Positions 5,407-9,601 of a DNA stretch of 9,601 nt are shown here, piece by piece. The position numbers and the translations under genes are program-made. The notes beneath the pieces are model-generated. The model was not told where the DNA came from. It did no database searches and saw only the letters and a program-made list of their open reading frames with translations. The stretch is from Parcubacteria group bacterium GW2011_GWC1_41_7 (GTDB taxonomy: Bacteria > Patescibacteriota > Minisyncoccia > UBA6257 > HR35): positions 1 through 9,601 of the forward strand of contig LCBW01000017.1 in NCBI GenBank assembly GCA_000997465.1, given 5' to 3'. The stretch's first letter is position 1, and each line of letters begins with the position of its first letter.

Positions 5407-5850
5407 ATGATTACCGTCCATTTAAGAAATTTAGGCATGACTCCGCAGAAGATACGCCTTATTGCGAAGTTGATTCGCGGTAAAAAAGCCGATGAAGCGG
5501 TTATTCAGCTTCAAGCTGCAAATAAACGCTCTTCTATTCCCATGCTTAAATTACTTAAATCTGGAATTGATGCGGCAAAGCGAAAAGATATGGACGAGAA
5601 ATCATTAGTTATTTCAGAATTGATTGTAAATGAAGGACCAAAGCGAAAGCGCGGGTATGCAATGTCTCGCGGACACGTTGGAACCATTACAAAGAGATCT
5701 TCGCATATATCATTGACGCTGAGCGTTCCCGCTGTTGTTGAAAAAGAAAAAGAGGTTACTGTGCCAGCGGAACAAAAATCAAAAACCCCAAAAGTGAAAA
5801 CACCAGTCGCAATAAAAAAGTCAGTAGGAAAAAAGTCGACAACTACATAA
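5407..5850 (+). CDS. rplV: Large subunit ribosomal protein L22 with Lys-rich C-terminal tail
   Basis: L22 spans the 50S and forms part of the tunnel constriction with L4. The core covers residues 1–107: LRNLGMTPQKIRLIAKLIRGKKADEA (6–31), LLKSGIDAAKRK, and the tunnel hairpin NEGPKRKRGYAMSRGHVGTITKRSSHISLTL (75–105). The N-terminus is short: the start goes straight into the first strand. Residues 108–147 form an added tail rich in Lys, Val, Thr and Pro that E. coli L22 (110 residues) lacks. The start is fixed by the 2-nt gap after rpsS. rpsC starts one base after the stop. Confidence 0.97.
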   Translation: MITVHLRNLGMTPQKIRLIAKLIRGKKADEAVIQLQAANKRSSIPMLKLLKSGIDAAKRKDMDEKSLVISELIVNEGPKRKRGYAMSRGHVGTITKRSSHISLTLSVPAVVEKEKEVTVPAEQKSKTPKVKTPVAIKKSVGKKSTTT

Positions 5851-5851
5851 C

Positions 5852-6532
5852 ATGGGACATAAGATTTCACCCGTTGCCTTGCGTATTGGATATAACATCG
5901 GATGGTCATCCAGATGGTTTTTCACGCGCAATTACACTGTATTTTTGGAAGCTGATCATATTATCAGAAAAACCATTATGGAAATGTTTCCAAAAATTGG
6001 TATTGATGATATTGTTATTGAGCGTAAAAGCCCAGAGCACGCAACAATTGTTGTAAAAACATCACGTCCGGGAATACTCATCGGACGTGAGGGGCAAAAT
6101 TTAAAAAAGATACAAAAGCTTATTAATGAGAAGCTCGATCGATTATTTGCAAAACATAAAATTGCAAAACCCGCAACAGAGCTTCGCATTGAAGATATTA
6201 AAAAACCATTTTTTTCAGCTCGGGTGCTTGCGCAAATGGCAGCAACTGAAATCGAAAAAAGACAGTCAGTTCGGCGCGTGATGAAAAAGTTGATGGAACG
6301 TGTTCAGCAAACCAAAGGTCTTGTTGGTGCGAAGGTAAAAATATCAGGGCGCTTAAATGGAGCGGAAATTAGCAGATCAGAATATTTAGCTTCTGGAAAA
6401 TTACCGCTTGGTACATTGAAGGCAAAAATTGATTTTGCAAATCAGCAGGCAAAATGTACTTATGGTATTGTTGGTATTAAAGTATGGCTATACAAGGGTG
6501 AAAGCGAAGATTTTACCGATCAATCGGAATAG
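5852..6532 (+). CDS. rpsC: Small subunit ribosomal protein S3
   Basis: S3 forms the mRNA entry side of the 30S and contributes to its helicase activity. The 226-residue product starts MGHKISPVALRIGYNIGW and carries a KH domain with the GxxG loop in GILIGREGQNLKKI (G78–G81). The C-terminal half has KKPFFSARVLAQMAATEIEKRQSVRRVMKKLMERV, then GAKVKISGRLNGAEISRSEYLASGKLPLGTLKAKIDFA and TYGIVGIKVWLYKGE. Length and domains are normal. It follows rplV by one base and ends with TAG, 56 nt ahead of rplP, where the second wide gap of this part lies. Confidence 0.98.
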   Translation: MGHKISPVALRIGYNIGWSSRWFFTRNYTVFLEADHIIRKTIMEMFPKIGIDDIVIERKSPEHATIVVKTSRPGILIGREGQNLKKIQKLINEKLDRLFAKHKIAKPATELRIEDIKKPFFSARVLAQMAATEIEKRQSVRRVMKKLMERVQQTKGLVGAKVKISGRLNGAEISRSEYLASGKLPLGTLKAKIDFANQQAKCTYGIVGIKVWLYKGESEDFTDQSE

Positions 6533-6588
6533 ATTAAGGTCATTAAAAAACAAGGAAATAAAACAATAATCAACACCACCTAAGTACC
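6533..6588 (+). promoter_or_regulatory. rplP leader with A-rich element
   Basis: TTAAAAAA (6543–6550) is followed by GGAAATA, AACAATAATCAAC and ACCACC before the ATG at 6589. This order matches the rpsS leader (TTAAAAAAG, GGACATA, TAACAAAATTA, ACCACC) with the A run 46 nt before the start codon. Unlike the rpsS and rplF gaps it contains no truncated gene copy and no TTGACA. No Shine-Dalgarno sequence is placed near the ATG. Confidence 0.4.
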
Positions 6589-7014
6589 ATGTCAATGCAA
6601 CCAAAGAGAATGAAGCATCGGAAGTGGCATAGAGTTCGATCATTGAATCGAACCATTGCAACATCCGGAATACATACGGTATATGGAACGCATTCATTGA
6701 AGGCAATGGAAGCGCATTATTTAACTGATAGACAAATTGAATCAGCCTTAAAAGACATGCGCCGGGTACTTGGAAAGAAAGGAAAGGCATGGCTGAGAAT
6801 TTTTCCACATCTTTCGCGAACCAAAAAACCAGCGGAAGTTCGTATGGGATCAGGAAAAGGAGATGTTGATCATTACGCAACCATGGTTCGAGTCGGAAAA
6901 ATCTTATTTGAAGCTGAGGCAACCGATCCGGCGCTTGCAAAGTTAGCACTTCGTAGAGCGGCGTTTAAATTACCTATTGCGACAAAGATAATTCAACATA
7001 GCGATGAAAAATAA
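6589..7014 (+). CDS. rplP: Large subunit ribosomal protein L16
   Basis: L16 helps organise the A-site tRNA binding region of the 50S. The 141-residue product has the family start MQPKRMKHRKWH, LTDRQIESALKDMRRVLGKKGKAWLRIFP (45–73), and the conserved loop KKPAEVRMGSGKGDVDHY (79–96). R85 in this loop corresponds to the arginine hydroxylated in E. coli L16. The C-terminal part is FEAEATDPALAKLALRRAAFKLPIATKI. Translation could also begin at Met3 (6595), closer to the common MLQPKR start. The last 11 nt overlap rpmC. Confidence 0.98.
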   Translation: MSMQPKRMKHRKWHRVRSLNRTIATSGIHTVYGTHSLKAMEAHYLTDRQIESALKDMRRVLGKKGKAWLRIFPHLSRTKKPAEVRMGSGKGDVDHYATMVRVGKILFEAEATDPALAKLALRRAAFKLPIATKIIQHSDEK

Positions 7015-7201
7015 AGATTTAAGACAAAAAAGCAGAGTTGAATTGGAGAAAATGCTGAAAGATTTGCGCGCGCAACTGCTTGAGCAGCGAATGGCTCGCG
7101 TGCAGTCACAAATTTCAAAAACGCATATTGCTAAAAAAACAAAGCGTGATATAGCGGTCGTTTCAACCATCTTACGTGAACAGGATATTTCAGAAAAATA
7201 A
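7004..7201 (+). CDS. rpmC: Large subunit ribosomal protein L29
   Basis: L29 is a small two-helix protein near the tunnel exit next to L23. The 65-residue product matches the family: MKNKDLRQKSRVELEKMLKDLRAQLLEQRMARVQSQ, then KTHIAKKTKRDIAVVSTILRE. Its start lies inside the end of rplP (11-nt overlap in another frame), which suggests translational coupling. The gene ends with TAA, 6 nt ahead of rpsQ. Confidence 0.95.
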   Translation: MKNKDLRQKSRVELEKMLKDLRAQLLEQRMARVQSQISKTHIAKKTKRDIAVVSTILREQDISEK

Positions 7202-7207
7202 ATTACC

Positions 7208-7522
7208 ATGAGAAAACAAATTACTGGAACAGTTATTTCAAATAAGATGGACAAGACGATTGTCGTTGAGCGCGAGTGGCTCAAAAAACATGGATTGTAT
7301 AAAAAATATATCCATCGCGCAACAAAATTTTATGCGCATGACAATAGCAATAGCGCCGCACTGGGAGATAAGGTATTGATTGAGGAAACCCGTCCGCTTT
7401 CAAAATTAAAGCGATGGCGGCTGATTCGTATTGTTGAAAAGGCACCTATTATTGAGGAAAGTCATCATCATGCAGATGTATCCGTGTCGTCAAAACATAC
7501 AGGAAGTCAAGCAACATCATGA
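7208..7522 (+). CDS. rpsQ: Small subunit ribosomal protein S17
   Basis: S17 is a primary 16S rRNA-binding OB-fold protein. Residues 1–78 carry the family core: [19 protein letters not shown] (5–23), [40 protein letters not shown] (53–79). An extra tail of about 25 residues follows, with HHH at 86–88 and many Ser and Thr; E. coli S17 has 84 residues. The gene ends in TGA within an ATGA overlap with rplN. That TGA is a true stop, because reading it as an amino acid would run into rplN out of frame. Confidence 0.97.
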   Translation: MRKQITGTVISNKMDKTIVVEREWLKKHGLYKKYIHRATKFYAHDNSNSAALGDKVLIEETRPLSKLKRWRLIRIVEKAPIIEESHHHADVSVSSKHTGSQATS

Positions 7523-7887
7523 TCAAGCGAAGAACATTACTTACGTGCGCAGATAATAGCGGTGCGACCAAGCTTCAGTGCATTGGGTTTGTTGGATTGG
7601 GGAATAGAGATTTTGCGAAGGTGGGTGATATTATTACTGTTTCTATAAAAGAAGCAGAACCAAGAAAAACTGTGAAAAAAGGTGAGGTGGCAAAAGCAGT
7701 CATTGTGCGCCAGCGCCTTGCTATTCGCAGAAAAGACGGAAGCTATGTTCGCTTTTATGAAAATGCCGCAGTCCTTATCAAAACAAAAAACGAACCGGTT
7801 GGAAACCGAATGTTTGGTCCTTTTCCTATTGAAATTAAGCAAAAGGGGTTTGAGAAAATTGCAAGCCTTGCCCCGGAATTGGTATAA
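7519..7887 (+). CDS. rplN: Large subunit ribosomal protein L14
   Basis: L14 is at the subunit interface, where it contacts 16S rRNA in intersubunit bridges and binds the silencing factor RsfS in many bacteria. The 122-residue product has exactly the usual length. It begins [22 protein letters not shown], with [30 protein letters not shown] (35–64), [18 protein letters not shown] (70–87), [11 protein letters not shown] and the end [12 protein letters not shown]. Start codon and the rpsQ stop overlap by 4 nt (ATGA), a common arrangement for coupled translation. Confidence 0.98.
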   Translation: MIKRRTLLTCADNSGATKLQCIGFVGLGNRDFAKVGDIITVSIKEAEPRKTVKKGEVAKAVIVRQRLAIRRKDGSYVRFYENAAVLIKTKNEPVGNRMFGPFPIEIKQKGFEKIASLAPELV

Positions 7888-7891
7888 CACA

Positions 7892-8200
7892 ATGAAAATA
7901 AGAAAAGGAGATACTGTATTTATTCGTTCGGGAAAAGATAAGGGGAAAACCGGTAAGGTTTTGAAAACAATGCCAAAAGAAGAAAAGCTTATTATTGAAG
8001 GATTAAATATGGTAAAAAAACATGTGCGTCCTAAAAAAAGCGGCGAAAAAGGACAGATTGTTTCTGTTGCGCGAGCTGTTCCTGCTTCGACGGTTTCTTT
8101 AGTATGCCCAAAGTGTAATAAGCCAACCCGCATTGGAGCAATGTGGTCGGGAGATAAAAAAATGAGATCATGTAAACGCTGTGAAGCACAATTTGCATAA
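7892..8200 (+). CDS. rplX: Large subunit ribosomal protein L24 with zinc-ribbon cysteines
   Basis: L24 starts 50S assembly and lies near the tunnel exit. The 102-residue product opens with a KOW motif, MKIRKGDTVFIRSGKDKGKTGKVLK (1–25), followed by LIIEGLNMVKKHVRP. The C-terminal half holds two CxxC pairs (C72/C75 and C94/C97) in a zinc-ribbon layout, CPKCNKPTRIG and CKRCEAQFA, as in many non-enterobacterial L24 proteins. A longer in-frame reading back to 7682 would lie inside rplN; the ATG at 7892 gives the conserved start and a gap of 4 nt after rplN. Confidence 0.97.
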   Translation: MKIRKGDTVFIRSGKDKGKTGKVLKTMPKEEKLIIEGLNMVKKHVRPKKSGEKGQIVSVARAVPASTVSLVCPKCNKPTRIGAMWSGDKKMRSCKRCEAQFA

Positions 8201-8209
8201 TATTTAAAA

Positions 8210-8815
8210 ATGGCATACGCAAAAGGATTACAAGAACAATTTAAAACAGAGATTGCAAAAAAGCTGACCTCAGAGCTGAAGATTTCAAATACACTGCGCT
8301 CCCCAAGGCCAACCTGTGCATATATTCAAATTGGTATCGGAAAAGCAATTATTCACTCTCCTGAAAATAAAAAGAAAATTATGGAGGATTCTGTATGGGC
8401 GCTTACGCAGGTAACTGGCCAAAAACCAAAACTTATTACAGCAAAAAAATCAGTTGCAGGATTTAAGCTTCGTGAAGGACAACCAGTTGCGATTTTAGTG
8501 ACCTTGCGAAAGAAACGTCTTTTTGATTTTTTGGATCGGCTTTTGACATATGTGTTGCCGCGCGAAAAAGATTTTCGCGGTCTTGGTGAAAATAACTTTG
8601 ATAAGGCCGGAAATATCAATTTTGGCCTGAAAGAAATAGGTATTTTTCCTGAGGCAATTTCTGATAAAATAAAAGCAAATTTCGGATTACAAATTACAGT
8701 CACAGGCAGTGGAAAAACAAAGGATCAAAATCTGCTGCTTTGGGAGTATTTAGGTTTCCCTATGAATAAAGATTCAGAAAAAGAAGCCGCAGGAGGACAT
8801 CCACGAAATAAATAA
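8210..8815 (+). CDS. rplE: Large subunit ribosomal protein L5
   Basis: L5 binds 5S rRNA in the central protuberance and contacts P-site tRNA. The 201-residue product carries the family path: [15 protein letters not shown] (33–47), [44 protein letters not shown] (68–111), the loop [11 protein letters not shown] and [15 protein letters not shown]. It ends in [22 protein letters not shown], about 15 residues longer than E. coli L5 (179). The ATG at 8210 lies 9 nt after rplX. Confidence 0.97.
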   Translation: MAYAKGLQEQFKTEIAKKLTSELKISNTLRSPRPTCAYIQIGIGKAIIHSPENKKKIMEDSVWALTQVTGQKPKLITAKKSVAGFKLREGQPVAILVTLRKKRLFDFLDRLLTYVLPREKDFRGLGENNFDKAGNINFGLKEIGIFPEAISDKIKANFGLQITVTGSGKTKDQNLLLWEYLGFPMNKDSEKEAAGGHPRNK

Positions 8816-8816
8816 A

Positions 8817-9002
8817 ATGGTAAATAAAGCAGATATAGAAAAGTGGGGTAAAAAACCAAAATATACAACACGAAAAGTGAACCATTGTTTTAAATGCGGA
8901 AGATCCAGTGGGTACATCGGTGATTTTCGTTTATGTCGCGTGTGCTTTCGTGAAATGGCTCATCGCGGAGAAATTCCTGGAGTCAAAAAATCAAGCTGGT
9001 AA
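8817..9002 (+). CDS. rpsZ: Small subunit ribosomal protein S14, zinc-binding (type Z)
   Basis: S14 helps assemble the 30S head. At 61 residues this is the short zinc-binding form, also named rpsN. The four cysteines are present: CFKC (C24, C27) and CRVC (C40, C43), with the conserved [26 protein letters not shown] end. It begins one base after the rplE stop. An AGGAGG at 8791–8796 lies about 20 nt ahead of the start, too far to act as its ribosome binding site. The gene ends 4 nt before rpsH. Confidence 0.97.
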   Translation: MVNKADIEKWGKKPKYTTRKVNHCFKCGRSSGYIGDFRLCRVCFREMAHRGEIPGVKKSSW

Positions 9003-9006
9003 AAAA

Positions 9007-9399
9007 ATGAATACAGATCCAATCGCAGACATCATAGCCCGCATTAAAAATGCATGGCTCATCAGAAAGAAAGTGGTGAAAGCCCCTTATTCCAATCAAA
9101 AAGTGGCACTCCTTAAAATTTTTAAAGAAAAAGGAATTATTGCTGACTTTAAAATTGAGGGTGAAGCAAGAAAAGAATTCGTTATTTTTTTAAGCTACCT
9201 CGAAGATGGATCAGCTCCTGCTGAAAATATTATCCGTGTGTCAAAGTCCGGAAGACGATTGTATACGGGGCATAAAGATATTCATGCAGTGCGTAGCGGA
9301 TATGGATTTTCTATTATTTCAACATCCCAAGGCATTATGCTAGGGCATGAAGCGAAAAAAAGAAATTTAGGGGGGGAAATTATTTGCAAAGTTGTATAA
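9007..9399 (+). CDS. rpsH: Small subunit ribosomal protein S8
   Basis: S8 is a primary 16S rRNA binder and in E. coli represses the spc operon. The 130-residue product is of normal length: MNTDPIADIIARIKNAW (1–17), KGIIADFKIEGEARKEFVIFL (42–62), IIRVSKSGRRLY (75–86), YGFSIISTSQGIMLGHEAKKRNLGGEIICKVV (99–130), with the conserved STSQGIM and GGEIIC. An in-frame upstream codon at 8908 would lie inside rpsZ, so the ATG at 9007, which restores the family start, is preferred. It is preceded by an A run without a Shine-Dalgarno sequence. A run of seven G (9370–9376) keeps the frame intact. Confidence 0.98.
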   Translation: MNTDPIADIIARIKNAWLIRKKVVKAPYSNQKVALLKIFKEKGIIADFKIEGEARKEFVIFLSYLEDGSAPAENIIRVSKSGRRLYTGHKDIHAVRSGYGFSIISTSQGIMLGHEAKKRNLGGEIICKVV

Positions 9400-9409
9400 C
9401 AATTACATA

Positions 9410-9487
9410 ATGTCAAAGATAGGTAAAAAACCTTCTATCTGTCCACATAAGAAAAAAGGCGTAGAAAAGTACGATTTGACAAAATAA
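9410..9487 (+). pseudogene. Truncated copy of the rplF start, or a 25-residue leader peptide
   Basis: The frame begins MSKIGKKP, the usual start of ribosomal protein L6. It continues SICPHKKKGVEKYDLTK and stops at TAA (9485–9487). The eight bases before the ATG match those of the true rplF. It begins 10 nt after the rpsH stop, where ribosomes finishing rpsH would meet it first. It is out of frame with the true gene (offset 169). The frame is short and lysine-rich. Decayed duplication and translated leader peptide are both possible. Confidence 0.68.
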
Positions 9488-9578
9488 CATAAAAATATAA
9501 AATAAATTGTATTCCATTAAAAGCAAAAGAGTTAAAAAAGAAACCAAATAATAACGTAAAATCAATCCATATTACATA
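9476..9578 (+). promoter_or_regulatory. rplF leader: candidate promoter and A-rich element
   Basis: TTGACA (9476–9481) overlaps the end of the truncated copy. TAAAAT (9498–9503) follows at a 16-nt spacing, or TATAAA (9496–9501) at 14 nt, which gives a fair sigma-70-type promoter. TTAAAAAAG lies at 9532–9540, then AATAATAAC, TAAAAT and CCA before the ATG at 9579. The part from 9532 to 9569 resembles the rpsS leader closely. No Shine-Dalgarno sequence is seen. Confidence 0.45.
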
Positions 9579-9601
9579 ATGTCAAAGATAGGTAAAAAAC
9601 C
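9579..9601 (+). CDS. rplF: Large subunit ribosomal protein L6, first codons only
   Basis: Only 23 nt are in the window, enough for MSKIGKK and part of a proline codon. That agrees with the common L6 start MSRIGKKPI, and rplF normally follows rpsH in the spc cluster. Whether this copy is complete cannot be seen. An identical sequence at 9410 is truncated, so this one is taken as the true gene because of its position farther downstream and the parallel with rpsS. Confidence 0.75.

Larger units (their letters stand above)
9402..9601 (+). repeat. Direct repeat around the rplF start (arms 9402–9432 and 9571–9601)
   Basis: Two 31-nt copies are identical and lie 169 nt apart. Each has ATTACATA, the ATG and the next 20 bases of rplF. 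The second copy is cut by the window end, so the full length of identity is unknown. As at rpsS, the first copy goes on into unrelated sequence and stops early. Similarity of the spacer between the arms to the end of rpsH is not convincing, so the duplicated unit cannot be outlined here. Confidence 0.85.

Noticed and set aside
7520..7522. Recoded TGA (glycine or tryptophan), as in some CPR lineages
   Set aside because: TGA ends rpsQ in a normal ATGA overlap with rplN and also ends the minus-strand gene at 3291, and conserved glycines and tryptophans use standard codons.
7682..7891. Earlier in-frame start for rplX
   Set aside because: The extension is a shifted reading of rplN; the KOW motif expected at the L24 N-terminus begins right after ATG 7892.
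7537..8133. Minus-strand open frame of 198 codons opposite rplN and rplX
   Set aside because: It lies antisense to two strongly conserved genes; the Phe- and Ser-rich translation is the usual shadow of Lys-rich coding sequence.
8791..8796. AGGAGG as a ribosome binding site for rpsZ
   Set aside because: It is about 20 nt from the ATG, beyond the useful range, and lies inside the rplE coding tail.
8908..9006. Earlier in-frame start for rpsH
   Set aside because: The added residues are a frame-shifted reading of rpsZ and do not belong to S8; ATG 9007 restores the conserved N-terminus.
9370..9376. Run of seven G as a frameshift error in rpsH
   Set aside because: The frame continues through the conserved LGGEIIC end of S8, so the run is read correctly.

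Overview
The window is a near-complete stretch of the bacterial str–S10–spc ribosomal protein cluster, read on the + strand in the classical order: tuf (3' part), rpsJ, rplC, rplD, rplW, then an interruption, rplB, rpsS, rplV, rpsC, rplP, rpmC, rpsQ, rplN, rplX, rplE, rpsZ (zinc-type rpsN), rpsH and the first codons of rplF. TAA, TAG and TGA all serve as stops, so the standard code applies. The moderate-to-low G+C, the near absence of Shine-Dalgarno sequences before the ribosomal genes, and the lysine-rich tails on L4, L22 and L23 suggest a candidate-phyla-radiation (Patescibacteria, perhaps Parcubacteria-like) bacterium. That placement is an inference and was not tested by phylogeny.

Layout. 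1–1120: end of EF-Tu, then S10. 1121–1265: intergenic region with a long near-perfect hairpin. 1266–3179: L3, L4 and L23 at short spacing. 3180–4073: the cluster is broken by about 0.9 kb holding two small opposite-strand genes of higher G+C (55 and 57 % by my count, against 38 % for rpsS). They have strong Shine-Dalgarno sequences, a terminator-like hairpin array on their 3' side and a TATAAT on their 5' side. Their products look like paralogues of each other with an SH3/Tudor-like pattern. A strong + strand promoter and a structured leader then restart transcription before rplB. 4074–9399: L2 to S8, mostly tightly packed with gaps of 1–9 nt or overlaps, except for wide gaps before rpsS, rplP and rplF.

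The most unusual features are non-coding. The gaps before rpsS and before rplF (190 and 179 nt) each contain a truncated copy of the start of the downstream gene, 166 and 169 nt ahead of the true ATG. Each copy carries the same bases before its ATG as the true gene and ends in an early stop. In both gaps a TTGACA, a TATAAA and a TTAAAAAAG element follow at similar distances. A related A-rich leader element also precedes rplC and rplP, the other ribosomal genes after wide gaps apart from rplB.

The ribosomal genes together supply proteins of both subunits, with EF-Tu delivering aminoacyl-tRNA to the assembled ribosome. The minus-strand pair has no function I can recognise.
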